DNA of 64,000 nt. It comes from Anabaena minutissima FACHB-250 (GTDB lineage: Bacteria > Cyanobacteriota > Cyanobacteriia > Cyanobacteriales > Nostocaceae). Shown piece after piece: positions 56,000 through 64,000 of the stretch. A model generated the notes under the pieces. That model worked only from the letters and a program-made list of their open reading frames with translations, had not been told where the DNA came from and ran no database searches. The position numbers were made by a program, and so were the translations under genes. Numbering within the stretch: position 1 is the first letter of the stretch; the number at the start of each line of letters is the position of its first letter. Location: the NCBI RefSeq assembly GCF_014697125.1, contig NZ_JACJRG010000013.1, forward strand, positions 117,398 through 181,397, written 5' to 3'.

Positions 56000-57736
56000 A
56001 TGACCACAAATCCCTCACCCCATATTTGGCTTTATGACACCACGCTACGGGATGGCACTCAGCGCGAAGGGTTATCAGTTTCCATAGAAGACAAGCTACG
56101 TATTGCTTATAGACTTGACCAATTAGGAGTTCCGTTTATTGAAGGTGGTTGGCCTGGGGCTAACCCTAAGGATGTTAAATTTTTCTGGCAACTCCAAGAG
56201 AATCCGCTTAAACAATCAGAAATTGTGGCATTTTGTTCAACTCGTCGTCCTCATACTACTGCCGCCGATGAACCAATGTTGCAAGCCATTCTGACTGCGG
56301 GGACTCGCTGGGTGACAATCTTCGGCAAATCGTGGGATTTACACGTCACATCAGGTCTAAAAACAACTTTAGAAGAAAATCTGGCGATGATCCGCGATAC
56401 TATCGAGTTTTTTCGCGCTCAAGGGCGACGGGTAATTTACGATGCTGAACACTGGTTTGATGGCTACAAGCATAATCAAGAGTATGCTTTACAGACATTA
56501 GAGGCAGCAATGGCAGCTGGTGCTGAATGGTTAGTCCTCTGTGACACTAATGGCGGGACTTTACCTCATGAGGTTAGTCAAGTTGTGCAAGATGTAGTTA
56601 ATTCAGTGCTGAGTTCTGAGTACCGAGTTACGAGTGGGGAATCTCACTCAAAACTCAGCACTCAGGACCGGCTAAACGCCGCGCTACCGCTAACAGAACT
56701 ACGTCATGCCCAGTCCCCAATTCCCCAAATCGGTATTCATACTCATAATGATTCAGATACAGCGATCGCCAATGCCTTGGCAGCAGTTATGGCAGGGGCA
56801 ACAATGGTACAAGGTACAATTAACGGTTACGGTGAACGATGTGGCAATGCTAACCTATGTTCACTCATTCCTAATTTACAGCTGAAACTGGGTTACAGTT
56901 GTATCCCTGAACACCAGCTGCATCAACTTGCAGAAGCTAGTCGTTTTGTCAGTGAAGTAGTTAACTTAGCCCCTGATGAACACGCGCCCTTTGTAGGACG
57001 TTCGGCTTTTGCCCATAAAGGTGGTATTCATGTCTCAGCTGTGGAACGGAATCCGCTTACTTACGAACATATTCAGCCGGAACAGGTGGGGAATCGTCGC
57101 CGCATTGTAATTTCTGAACAGTCAGGTATCAGTAATGTGTTAGCTAAGGCTCGTACTTTGGGCATCGAACTTGACAAGCAATCCCCAGAGGCTAGGCAAA
57201 TTCTCCAGCGTCTCAAAGAATTGGAAAGTGAAGGATATCAATTTGAGGCAGCAGAGGCTAGTTTTGCTCTATTAGTGTACGAAGCTTTAGGCGATCGCCA
57301 GAAATTTTTTGAAATTAAGGGTTTCCAAGTCCACTGTGACTTAGTGGAGGGGAACGAAGCTAGTAACGCTCTCGCTACAGTGAAATTAGCTGTGAATGGT
57401 GAAAATAAACTAGAAGCCGCCGAAGGAAATGGGCCTGTCGCAGCGTTAGATGCAGCTTTACGCAAAGCTTTGATGAATTTCTATCCGCAAATTGCTAATT
57501 TTGAGCTAACAGATTACAAAGTGCGGATTCTCAATGGACATCGAGGAACAGCATCAAAAACTCGTGTTCTAGTGGAATCTGGTAATGGTTCTCAACGCTG
57601 GACGACTATAGGAGTTTCGACAAATATTTTGGCAGCCTCCTATCAAGCCGTTGTCGAGGGCTTGGAGTATGGCTTGTTACAAGACGTGATGCGTCAAGCC
57701 CCTGTCATTTATGCGGGAAATAAGCGAATAGGTTGA
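56000..57736 (+). CDS. cimA: Citramalate synthase
   Basis: A 578-aa enzyme of the LeuA/CimA family. TIM barrel: WLYDTTLRDGTQREGLSVSIEDKLRIA, FIEGGWPGANPKD, WVTIFGKSWDLHV, LCDTNGGTLPHE and IHTHNDSDTA (metal ligands). LeuA-dimer/regulatory domain at about 460-578 (HRGTASKTRVLVESG). It condenses pyruvate and acetyl-CoA to citramalate, a threonine-independent route to isoleucine. The ATG at 56000 replaces a TTG at 55958. Between NGGTLPHEV..VVNSV and QIGIHTHN some 38 extra residues are encoded by repeat DNA, in frame. Confidence 0.92.
   Translation: MTTNPSPHIWLYDTTLRDGTQREGLSVSIEDKLRIAYRLDQLGVPFIEGGWPGANPKDVKFFWQLQENPLKQSEIVAFCSTRRPHTTAADEPMLQAILTAGTRWVTIFGKSWDLHVTSGLKTTLEENLAMIRDTIEFFRAQGRRVIYDAEHWFDGYKHNQEYALQTLEAAMAAGAEWLVLCDTNGGTLPHEVSQVVQDVVNSVLSSEYRVTSGESHSKLSTQDRLNAALPLTELRHAQSPIPQIGIHTHNDSDTAIANALAAVMAGATMVQGTINGYGERCGNANLCSLIPNLQLKLGYSCIPEHQLHQLAEASRFVSEVVNLAPDEHAPFVGRSAFAHKGGIHVSAVERNPLTYEHIQPEQVGNRRRIVISEQSGISNVLAKARTLGIELDKQSPEARQILQRLKELESEGYQFEAAEASFALLVYEALGDRQKFFEIKGFQVHCDLVEGNEASNALATVKLAVNGENKLEAAEGNGPVAALDAALRKALMNFYPQIANFELTDYKVRILNGHRGTASKTRVLVESGNGSQRWTTIGVSTNILAASYQAVVEGLEYGLLQDVMRQAPVIYAGNKRIG
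56604..56700. repeat. Composite STRR inside cimA, in frame
   Basis: CAGTGCTGAGTTCTGAG and ACTCAGCACTC heptamers enclosing the 25-nt motif at 56670-56694. The inserted peptide includes SEYRVTSGESHSKLSTQDRL and NAALPLTEL, similar to the linker in ThiO-ThiG. Confidence 0.9.
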
Positions 57737-57927
57737 ATTGACGAGATTAGCTGCTGGAAAGGAATTTGAAGCACAAATTCCATTTCTAGTGGTGCGCCAC
57801 CAGCCGAAAATTTTCAATATTTACTTAAATATTAGGAGATCAGCTACGCTGGGCGGTTACGCCATCGCAACTCCAGCCATGAGCAAATAAAACCCAACAT
57901 CTAGATTAATGCTGGGTTTAACTCTAT

Positions 57928-58701
57928 TCAACCAACCTGATTATCTGGCGGTACTGCCCCCGGTGGTGCTTCTGCTGGGGGAGCTAACACCGCATCTGGG
58001 GCAATTTCTTCCACAGGGATTGGTGTTTTCGCCTCAGTCTCATCATGTGCTTGAGCGGCTTCCACCAGTTCAGGGGATGGGGGATGGGGTGGAATGACTT
58101 CTGGCACAGTTGCTGCTTGAGGTTCAGTTTCTGTAATGACAGATGTCTCTGTTGGCTGTTCTGGTGCAACAGTTGGGGACTCAGATTCAGATTCAGTAGT
58201 AACAGACTCTTGGACTGGTGTTTCTGTTTTGTCGATAATTACCACAGCAGGCGGTTCTGTCGTCTGTGGTTGGGGTGTTGTGGTTTTCGGACTAGACGGC
58301 TGTTGGACTTTGTTTTTCAATCCGCCGAAAATACCGCCTATACCTTGCTGCAATTGAGTCAAACGCTGCGGTAAAGACAACTTATTTGCCTGTTCTTGCA
58401 ATGTAGTTTTCACCGCCTCAGAACTAGGTACTGGAGTTTGCTGTAGCAGTGGAGTCAACTGGCGACGTAACGAGAGAGTTTGCCAGCCAAACCAAACCAA
58501 AAGAGCCACACTAGCAACATGACCCAATAAAAGCCCACCAGAAATGCGCGGGGCAAACACCCATAAAACTAGAGCATAGAAAAGTCCTACACCACTCCAA
58601 ATAAAATCATTCTTGCGGTGGATTTCTGGGAAAAAGAAAGCTGATAAGTAGATAGCTAAACTACCAAGCCCGACCACCAAAGCTAGGACATTTGCCAGCA
58701 T
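57928..58701 (-). CDS. ycf66: Ycf66 family membrane protein
   Basis: A 257-aa protein. The N-terminal 85 residues are hydrophobic and contain three or four TM helices (ANVLALVVGLGSLAIYLSAFF, DFIWSGVGLFYALVLWVFAP, LLLGHVASVALLVWFGWQTL) with the Ycf66 pattern. The remaining 170 residues are a low-complexity Pro/Thr/Glu-rich tail. Ycf66 is conserved in cyanobacteria and some plastids; its function is not established. Confidence 0.8.
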   Translation of the reverse strand: MLANVLALVVGLGSLAIYLSAFFFPEIHRKNDFIWSGVGLFYALVLWVFAPRISGGLLLGHVASVALLVWFGWQTLSLRRQLTPLLQQTPVPSSEAVKTTLQEQANKLSLPQRLTQLQQGIGGIFGGLKNKVQQPSSPKTTTPQPQTTEPPAVVIIDKTETPVQESVTTESESESPTVAPEQPTETSVITETEPQAATVPEVIPPHPPSPELVEAAQAHDETEAKTPIPVEEIAPDAVLAPPAEAPPGAVPPDNQVG

Positions 58702-59040
58702 TTTTTGGTTACTCCTTTTATGAGGGACTGGGTACTGGGGACTGGGGATTGGTTACTGGGTATGGGGCATTGGGCATAAATTAAAGTCAAAAGATTCTTT
58801 TGCCTTTTACCGTCTTACTTCCTGGTCTTCCTAGTCCCTAGTCCCTAATCTCCAGTCCCTAATTTCGCAAATTTTACAAGTTAATTGTAGATTTAGATAC
58901 AAATTAAAACTATTGAACGGTGTTAACAGTGAGCTTTTATTGTTTAGATTAACTCTTAATGTCTTCTTTAGGGGAGAAGAGAAAAACTCAGACTACCCTT
59001 AAAGATGAAAGAACCTGCAAGAGTTAGCCAAACATAGTTT
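58702..59040. other. Intergenic region with GGACTGGG-type repeats
   Basis: GGGACTGGGTACTGGGGACTG-style repeats near 58730-58775 and TAGTCCCTAGTCCCTAA near 58835. The gnd promoter lies in the remaining AT-rich part. No gene. Confidence 0.5.
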
Positions 59041-60471
59041 ATGACACTACAAAGCTTTGGTGTGATTGGTTTAGCCGTTATGGGCGAGAACATCGCTCTA
59101 AACGTTGAGCGTAATGGCTTTCCAATTGCAGTTTACAATCGCTCCAGAGAAAAAACCGATGCTTTCATGGCACAGCGTGCCGGAGGCCGCAACGTTAAAG
59201 CCGCTTTTACCTTAGAAGAATTCGTTGCCGCATTGGAACGTCCCCGCAAAATTCTTGTCATGGTACAAGCTGGTAAACCCGTTGATGCGGTGATTCAGCA
59301 GCTCAAACCCCTGCTAGATGAAGGCGATATCATTATCGACGGTGGTAACTCTTGGTATGAAGATACCCAACGACGCACTCAAGAATTAGAACCCCTTGGT
59401 TTACGATTTCTCGGTATGGGTGTCAGTGGTGGTGAAGAAGGTGCGCTGAATGGCCCTTCACTGATGCCTGGTGGTACACAAAGCTCTTACGAGTATCTGT
59501 CCCCAATTTTTAACAAAATTGCGGCTCAAGTCGATGACGGCCCTTGTGTAACCTATGTTGGCCCTGGTGGTGCTGGTCACTATGTCAAAATGGTACACAA
59601 TGGTATTGAGTACGGCGATATGCAGTTAATTGCAGAAGCCTACGACTTGCTGAAGAATGCTGGTGGGCTAGACGCAAAACAGCTACACGAGGTATTCACT
59701 GAGTGGAACACCACCGACGAACTCAATTCTTTCTTGATTGAAATTACAGCCAATATCTTCCCCTACGTTGACCCAGAAACCAAGTTACCTCTAGTTGATT
59801 TGATTGTTGACGCAGCAGGTCAAAAGGGAACTGGACGCTGGACTGTACAAACTGCTTTGGAATTGGGTGTTTCTATTCCCACCATCACAGCAGCTGTAAA
59901 TGCTCGGATTATCTCTTCCATTCGCGATGAACGGATTGCCGCATCTAAGCAGCTGACTGGCCCTAGTGGTAAGTATGATGGCTCTACCAAGGAGTTTATC
60001 AACAAGGTACGGGATGCTCTGTATTGTTCCAAGATTTGCTCTTATGCTCAAGGGATGGCATTGCTATCTACAGCATCAGCAACATTTAACTGGAATTTGA
60101 ATCTGAGTGAAATGGCGCGGATTTGGAAAGGTGGTTGTATTATTCGCGCTGGCTTCTTGAATAAGATTAAGAAGGCATTTAACGAAAATCCTGCATTACC
60201 TAACTTGCTACTTGCGCCTGAATTTAAACAAACAATTCTCGATAGACAAGCAGCTTGGCGGGAAGTGATTATCACAGCTGCCAAACTCGGTATTCCTGTG
60301 CCTGCATTTAGCGCATCCTTGGATTATTTTGACAGCTATCGCCGCGATCGCCTACCCCAAAACCTCACCCAAGCACAACGCGACTACTTCGGCGCGCACA
60401 CCTACCTGCGTACCGATAAAGCTGGTTCATTCCACACAGAATGGGTTCCCATCGCTGAAGCGAAGAAATAA
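59041..60471 (+). CDS. gnd: 6-phosphogluconate dehydrogenase (decarboxylating)
   Basis: A 476-aa enzyme of full length. NADP-binding GVIGLAVMGENIALNVERNG, substrate motif GVSGGEEGALNGPSLMPGG, catalytic Lys in GGAGHYVKMVHNGIEYGDMQLI, and DAAGQKGTGRWTVQTALELGVSIP. It converts 6-phosphogluconate to ribulose 5-phosphate with NADPH, the last oxidative pentose-phosphate step, which supplies reductant at night and, in heterocystous strains, to heterocysts. Stands alone with its own terminator. Confidence 0.98.
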   Translation: MTLQSFGVIGLAVMGENIALNVERNGFPIAVYNRSREKTDAFMAQRAGGRNVKAAFTLEEFVAALERPRKILVMVQAGKPVDAVIQQLKPLLDEGDIIIDGGNSWYEDTQRRTQELEPLGLRFLGMGVSGGEEGALNGPSLMPGGTQSSYEYLSPIFNKIAAQVDDGPCVTYVGPGGAGHYVKMVHNGIEYGDMQLIAEAYDLLKNAGGLDAKQLHEVFTEWNTTDELNSFLIEITANIFPYVDPETKLPLVDLIVDAAGQKGTGRWTVQTALELGVSIPTITAAVNARIISSIRDERIAASKQLTGPSGKYDGSTKEFINKVRDALYCSKICSYAQGMALLSTASATFNWNLNLSEMARIWKGGCIIRAGFLNKIKKAFNENPALPNLLLAPEFKQTILDRQAAWREVIITAAKLGIPVPAFSASLDYFDSYRRDRLPQNLTQAQRDYFGAHTYLRTDKAGSFHTEWVPIAEAKK

Positions 60472-60507
60472 GTTTGTAATCTTCTAAATTCTCAATTTAT
60501 TTATCAG

Positions 60508-60535
60508 TGGCTCTAAATATTAGAGCCATTTTTTT
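60508..60535 (+). terminator. gnd terminator
   Basis: TGGCTCTAA-ATA-TTAGAGCCA, a perfect 9-bp stem, followed by seven T. It begins 37 bases after the gnd stop. Confidence 0.92.
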
Positions 60536-60650
60536 ATTTTCCTGTATAAATCAATACTTTTATCTTAACCTGAATATTAGGTTGGATTGATCGACCGCCT
60601 AAGTCTACGCACAGAGTCACCCAACAAAACCTTGATAAGGCTGTATGACT

Positions 60651-60977
60651 CTAGGGTGCATACATACACAAACATTTTTCTATCCAAGAATTAAGGCTTT
60701 GACCCTCTTTCTTTGCTTTGATAGCAATTGTTTTATGTAATTCAGGGTTTATTCTGAGCATGAGCTTACCTGAAAATGGTTTTTCGGGTTCTTCGCCACG
60801 TTTTTGGCAAAATTCTAAATAATCATCAACTGAGTCGTGGAAAGCTTCCCTTAGCTCTTTCACGCTGTCACCCTCAAATGTAATCACATCCCGCAGGTTG
60901 ACTACTTCGCCATGAAAAATCTCAGCTTCATCGTCAAATTCCACAACAGCTTCATATCCTTTATATTTCATTGTCAC
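60651..60977 (-). CDS. hicB: HicB-family antitoxin
   Basis: A 108-aa protein with the HicB layout: partial RNase-H-like fold (YKGYEAVVEFDDEAEIFHGEVVNLRDVITFEGDSVKELREAFHDSVDDYLEFC) and a C-terminal ribbon-helix-helix (GKLMLRINPELHKTIAIKAKKEGQSLNSWIEKCL). It neutralises HicA and represses the operon through the RHH. GTG at 60977 or ATG at 60971 can serve as start, both behind GGGAGG. The gene begins 26 bases after the hicA stop. Confidence 0.92.
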   Translation of the reverse strand: MTMKYKGYEAVVEFDDEAEIFHGEVVNLRDVITFEGDSVKELREAFHDSVDDYLEFCQKRGEEPEKPFSGKLMLRINPELHKTIAIKAKKEGQSLNSWIEKCLCMYAP

Positions 60978-61003
60978 TAAGTCCTCCCGTGTCCATGTCT
61001 TCT

Positions 61004-61267
61004 TTAACCGTTATCACCCCTGGACTCTGTTAAGAAGCGGCGCATAGATTTAACAGCACCTTTATTAGTTTCTTTTTCCGGGTGTGGCCTGTGAAAAGTT
61101 GCCTTTACGCTATTAAGAGCTATTCTCACTCTTGACCCCCTTCCTTCTGACACTTCCGCACCAAGTGCAATTAGCATAGATTCAATATCACTCCAAGGAA
61201 TATTGGATCTAACGGGATTTTCAAAAATGTCATCCAGCGTTTTTTGATGCTTACTGTTAAGTTCCAT
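61004..61267 (-). CDS. hicA: HicA-family mRNA interferase toxin
   Basis: An 87-aa HicA with dsRBD-like fold: NSKHQKTLDDIFENPVRSNIPW, DIESMLIALGAEVSEGRGSRVRIAL and the catalytic His in KATFHRPHPEKETNKGAVKSMRRFL. HicA cleaves mRNA without ribosome dependence when not bound by HicB. The toxin gene is first in the operon, as in most hicAB loci, and a palindrome sits just upstream. Confidence 0.92.
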   Translation of the reverse strand: MELNSKHQKTLDDIFENPVRSNIPWSDIESMLIALGAEVSEGRGSRVRIALNSVKATFHRPHPEKETNKGAVKSMRRFLTESRGDNG

Positions 61268-61270
61268 TAT

Positions 61271-61293
61271 ATAGTATCACTTTATGATACTAT
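61271..61293 (-). promoter_or_regulatory. Candidate HicB operator upstream of hicA
   Basis: ATAGTATCA-CTTTA-TGATACTAT: perfect 9-bp arms with a 5-base spacer, four bases before the hicA ATG. HicB-type RHH antitoxins bind such palindromes for autoregulation. Confidence 0.65.
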
Positions 61294-61367
61294 TATCCAC
61301 TAAACTTGTTAAACTTGAAGCAGGAATCACACGACTCTCATTCGTGTGAGGTTCAAATCTAGCTAGC

Positions 61368-62516
61368 TCATGGATTTGGTGTGTTATTGTTCCCAAGATA
61401 TTTAGCTTTTAATTCCTCTAGTTCTAAATCTATTTCGCTTTTACTAGCAGACTGAGAGTTTAAATTTGGAGGCTGTATTTTTTTTGGTTGGGGCTTCCCA
61501 CTACCTAGAAATTGCGTTTTTAATTCCTCTAGTTCTAAATCAACTTGACTAGGTGTTGGACTAATAAAAGTTGGCGGCGAAGTTGGCGGTGCTTGATGAA
61601 TTGGTTTTGCTGGTGTTACTGGTGTTACTGCTACAGCAGATTGTTGATTTAAAGCGTGCAAAACTTCATCTGCCGTTTGATAGCGTCTAACGGGAATGCT
61701 TTCTAGCATCTTGTTGATAATTCCAGTTAGATGATTACTAACAGGCGTTTTTAAGTATTGCTGCCAAACCCAAGTGTCGTTATTAGTGTCATAGGAATCA
61801 AAAGGCGATCGCCCCGTTAATAAATTAATACAAGTCACCCCTAAACTATAAATATCACTGGCAAAAATCGCCCGTCCTCTAATTTGCTCTGGCGCAACAT
61901 ATTCAGGGCTACCAATACTAGTTCCAGTTCTATTTAAAGCAGTGCCAGTTACAGATTTAGAAGCACCAAAATCAACTATCACTAATTTGTTATCACTACC
62001 ACGTAAAATAATATTTTCTGGTTTAATATCTCTGTGAATCACTTCTCTAGCATGACAAAATTGCAATACGGGCAATAAGTCATTTAATAATTGAATAATT
62101 CGCTTTTCATTGAAAGTACCTTTATGTGCCAATTCCTGCGCTAAGTTTAGCCCGTCAATAAATTCTTGTACCAAATATTGGCGATCATCTTGGGTAAAAT
62201 ATGCCAAAAGTTCGGGAATTTGTGGATGCTTACCCAATTCATCTAACTGCACGGCTTCTTGGGTAAATAACTCCACCGCCTTTTGGACTGTGTTCGTGCC
62301 TTGGGCTTGGGGGTAAAATTGCTTAATTACACAGCGCGGCTTGGAGGGTTTATCTTCATCCACAGCTAAGAAAGTCCTGCCAAAACCACCTTGTCCAATG
62401 GGTTTGATAGCACGATAGCGTTCTTTGAGCAGTAATTTAGAACCACAACTCAAGCAAAACTTGACATCATGGGGATTTTCTGAAAGGGGACAATGGGGAT
62501 TAAGACAGTAACTCAT
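61368..62516 (-). CDS. Hanks-type Ser/Thr protein kinase with zinc ribbon
   Basis: A 382-aa kinase. N-terminal zinc ribbon (CLNPHCPLSE...FCLSCGSKLL, residues 4-29), then the kinase domain: IGQGGFGRTFLAVDE, CVIKQFYP (ATP Lys), VIHRDIKPENI, VDFGASK, SPEYVAPEQIRG and DIYSLGVTCINLLTG. After a Pro-rich stretch, two copies of the motif DLELEELKxxxLG occur (about 325 and 363), a short duplicated C-terminal peptide. No membrane segment. Start codon is shared in position with a divergent frame on the other strand. Confidence 0.9.
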   Translation of the reverse strand: MSYCLNPHCPLSENPHDVKFCLSCGSKLLLKERYRAIKPIGQGGFGRTFLAVDEDKPSKPRCVIKQFYPQAQGTNTVQKAVELFTQEAVQLDELGKHPQIPELLAYFTQDDRQYLVQEFIDGLNLAQELAHKGTFNEKRIIQLLNDLLPVLQFCHAREVIHRDIKPENIILRGSDNKLVIVDFGASKSVTGTALNRTGTSIGSPEYVAPEQIRGRAIFASDIYSLGVTCINLLTGRSPFDSYDTNNDTWVWQQYLKTPVSNHLTGIINKMLESIPVRRYQTADEVLHALNQQSAVAVTPVTPAKPIHQAPPTSPPTFISPTPSQVDLELEELKTQFLGSGKPQPKKIQPPNLNSQSASKSEIDLELEELKAKYLGNNNTPNP

Positions 62517-62662
62517 TGGCAGGATCGCGCTTTACATCGCTCTTACTGTCTTTATTTTGCCCTGTGCTAGCCAAGAGTGGTTATGTTCTTTATCCCAACA
62601 AACGCTACGTCCCCAGATTGTGTAATAATAAGCCGATCGCTAAGACTAATAAGTTATCAACT

Positions 62663-63700
62663 GTGCAATCAACGGATAATATCAATGACCTCGCTGCGGC
62701 TTTGCAACAGCCTGCGGATCTTACTTTTGAACTTCCCGATCCGGAAGATGAACAGATTCCAGAGTCAGATTTCCAACAGCAGTTGGATATAGCTTGGCAG
62801 GTATGCGATCGCTTTGATTTGCAAACTGAAATTTGGCGGGGACGGATCTTAAGGGCAATCCGCGATAGAGAAAAAAAAGGCGGCGATGGACGCGGTGCTG
62901 GCTTTCTCAACTGGCTCAAGCAACGGGAAATTAGCAAAAGTCAAGCCTATGCCTGGGTTCAACTGGCTAATAGTGCTGATACCCTGCTAGAAGAGGGCAA
63001 ACTTGCACCCAGTGCAGTTAATAACTTCAGCAAACGCGCCTTTGTGGAAACCTCTAAAGCTTCCCCGGAAGTGCAACAGATGGTGAGTGAGGCAGCCAGT
63101 AAAGGCGATCGCATCACTAGGCGCGAAGTTCGTCAACTCACCGACGAATGGACTGCTATGTCATCAGATTTATTACCAGAACAGGTCAAGGTAAAAGCCG
63201 CAGAAAATTCCCTTCCCCCGCGCTACATTGCCCCTTTGGTGAAGGAAATGGAAAAACTGCCAGAATCACACCAAAAATTCATCCAGAAAGAAATAGCCGC
63301 TAATCCCGATGTGGATACTCTCAAACAAGCAACTACAGAGGCACGACAGTTAGCTAAATACCTGAAATCCGCCGCCCAAGTCCAAGCCTTGACACAAGAA
63401 GATGTAGATATTGAAACAGCCCTAGAAGAAGCGCAAAGAGTCGGCTGTTTGAGTGTAGCGGCTGATTTGGTAAATCAAGCATCCCAGATAGAACAAACCA
63501 TTGCGAAGTTATACATGACCTGGAAACGCATCGGTAATTTAGCAGATAGGTTATATGTAGATACCGGCGCAAGTACACCCAACCTGCGATCGCTCCTCAA
63601 TTGCATTGAACCTCTAGGCGGTGAAATTATGGAAGTTCAACTCAGTGGCGCGACTGAACACACCGTTCGTCTGCAAATTCAGGAAACAAGCCAGGGCTGA
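62663..63700 (+). CDS. Conserved hypothetical helical protein
   Basis: A 345-aa protein from GTG 62663 (the frame is open from 62516, adding 49 less convincing residues). It is rich in helices: DIAWQVCDRFDLQTEIWRGRILRAIRDREK, GFLNWLKQREISKSQAYAWVQLANSADTLLEEGKL, a middle region with TRREVRQLTDEW, and ALEEAQRVGCLSVAADLVNQASQIEQTIAKLY near the end. The segment FLNWLKQ..ISKSQAYAWV resembles DNA-binding helix-turn-helix elements of ParB/plasmid-type proteins, but I do not recognise a family. The stop overlaps a heptanucleotide repeat. It is divergent from the Ser/Thr kinase gene. Confidence 0.65.
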   Translation: MQSTDNINDLAAALQQPADLTFELPDPEDEQIPESDFQQQLDIAWQVCDRFDLQTEIWRGRILRAIRDREKKGGDGRGAGFLNWLKQREISKSQAYAWVQLANSADTLLEEGKLAPSAVNNFSKRAFVETSKASPEVQQMVSEAASKGDRITRREVRQLTDEWTAMSSDLLPEQVKVKAAENSLPPRYIAPLVKEMEKLPESHQKFIQKEIAANPDVDTLKQATTEARQLAKYLKSAAQVQALTQEDVDIETALEEAQRVGCLSVAADLVNQASQIEQTIAKLYMTWKRIGNLADRLYVDTGASTPNLRSLLNCIEPLGGEIMEVQLSGATEHTVRLQIQETSQG

Positions 63701-63860
63701 GTGGTGAGTGGTGAGTGCTGTTAGCGGTAGCGGGGCGTTTAGCTCGTGCTGAGTGCTGAGGCTGGGTGCTGGGTGCTGGGTGCTGAGTAGTGTTAGCGGT
63801 AGCGGGACGTTTATCAGTTTACTGAGTAATATTAAGAGCTTGGAATTATGACTCAGCACT
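63697..63860. repeat. Composite STRR with two 25-nt motifs
   Basis: TGAGTGGTGAGTGGTGAGTG and GCTGGGTGCTGGG heptamers with 25-nt motif copies at 63720-63744 and 63792-63815. It begins at the stop of the hypothetical protein and extends to the cofG fragment. Confidence 0.9.
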
Positions 63861-63883
63861 GATTACTCCCCAATACTGTTCGG

Positions 63884-64000
63884 TTAAAACTGTTCCAACA
63901 TTAAACCCATTGATACAGTGACATTTTTGAGTTGTTGCATTTCCGCAAAACTCAGAAGACCAGCATTAGTATGCGGTAAAAAACCCATCGCCAATGCCAA
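63884..64000 (-). pseudogene. cofG: cofG fragment (FO synthase subunit 1), interrupted
   Basis: The 39-codon minus-strand frame at the window edge ends GFLPHTNAGLLSFAEMQQLK and VTVSMGLMLEQ, then F and a stop. This is the internal CofG signature (LPHTNxGxLS...VSMGLMLE); normal CofG continues for more than 150 residues. CofG with CofH makes the deazaflavin FO, the chromophore of F420 and some photolyases. The missing part is replaced by repeat DNA and the opposite-strand gene, so the gene looks truncated. The 5' part lies outside the window. Confidence 0.6.

Noticed and set aside
61328..61358. tRNA-like anticodon arm (CACGA-CTCTCAT-TCGTG) followed by GGTTCAAATC
   Set aside because: The loop resembles a CTC anticodon loop, but there is no T-stem pairing, no acceptor stem and no D-arm, so it is at most a remnant or coincidence.

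Overview
The window looks like chromosomal DNA of a filamentous, probably heterocyst-forming cyanobacterium of the Nostoc/Tolypothrix type. The evidence is the very frequent HIP1 octamer GCGATCGC, a complete set of phycobiliprotein genes including C-phycoerythrin, tandem heptanucleotide repeats (STRRs) of the kind known from Nostoc and Calothrix, and a gene repertoire (IF7, NblA, OCP/FRP, CpcL, Psb34, Ycf66) confined to or typical of cyanobacteria. The strain itself cannot be named from the window.

Layout. 0.4-4.3 kb: M23 peptidase, a transposase remnant, FtrV, a Uma2-like remnant and a membrane PP2C phosphatase. 4.4-20.7 kb: a phycobilisome island with pebA-pebB (phycoerythrobilin synthesis), cpcB-cpcA with lyase genes cpcE-cpcF, a small acidic protein plus an NblB-like HEAT protein, frp and ocp (photoprotection), a CpcM-type asparagine methyltransferase, a 50-aa zinc-ribbon protein, cpeZ-cpeY-cpeA-cpeB, nblA (phycobilisome degradation), a CpcS/CpeS lyase overlapping an HExxH protein, and the membrane-anchored rod linker cpcL. 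Chromophore synthesis, apoproteins, attachment, methylation, quenching and degradation therefore sit together. 20.8-34.4 kb: HD hydrolase, methyltransferase, a cyclase translationally coupled to a molybdopterin-fold lipoprotein, a proline dehydrogenase/P5C dehydrogenase fusion, a histidine kinase, a cobalamin-binding protein, a protealysin-type protease with its emfourin-like inhibitor, and a DUF4160-DUF2442 pair flanked by direct repeats. 34.5-38 kb: a 1153-aa NACHT/WD40 STAND protein. 38.2-42.1 kb: apcF, glnA and gifA (IF7), with NtcA-type sites in front of glnA and gifA, plus a glycosyltransferase. 42.9-47.6 kb: a hydrolase, an SDR and a GH57 enzyme. 47.6-49.0 kb: a CRISPR array of 19 intact repeats with no cas genes in the window. 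49.5-60.5 kb: two Psb34-like genes around a TPR protein, a ThiO-ThiG fusion, a 2Fe-2S ferredoxin, citramalate synthase, Ycf66 and 6-phosphogluconate dehydrogenase. 60.6-64 kb: HicAB, a Ser/Thr kinase, an unrecognised protein, and a broken cofG fragment at the edge.

The most unusual theme is repetitive DNA inside and beside genes. STRR arrays, often with an embedded 25-nt GGCTAAACGCC..CTACCGCTAAC motif, form in-frame inserts in ThiO-ThiG and citramalate synthase, supply the last codons or stop codon of cpeY and the cyclase, and begin at or just after the stop of several other genes. A different repeat lies in frame in the linker of the proline-catabolism fusion. Candidates for less-described systems are the lipoprotein-cyclase pair, the repeat-flanked DUF4160-DUF2442 module, the NACHT/WD40 protein with near-identical blades, and the unknown proteins inside the phycobilisome island.
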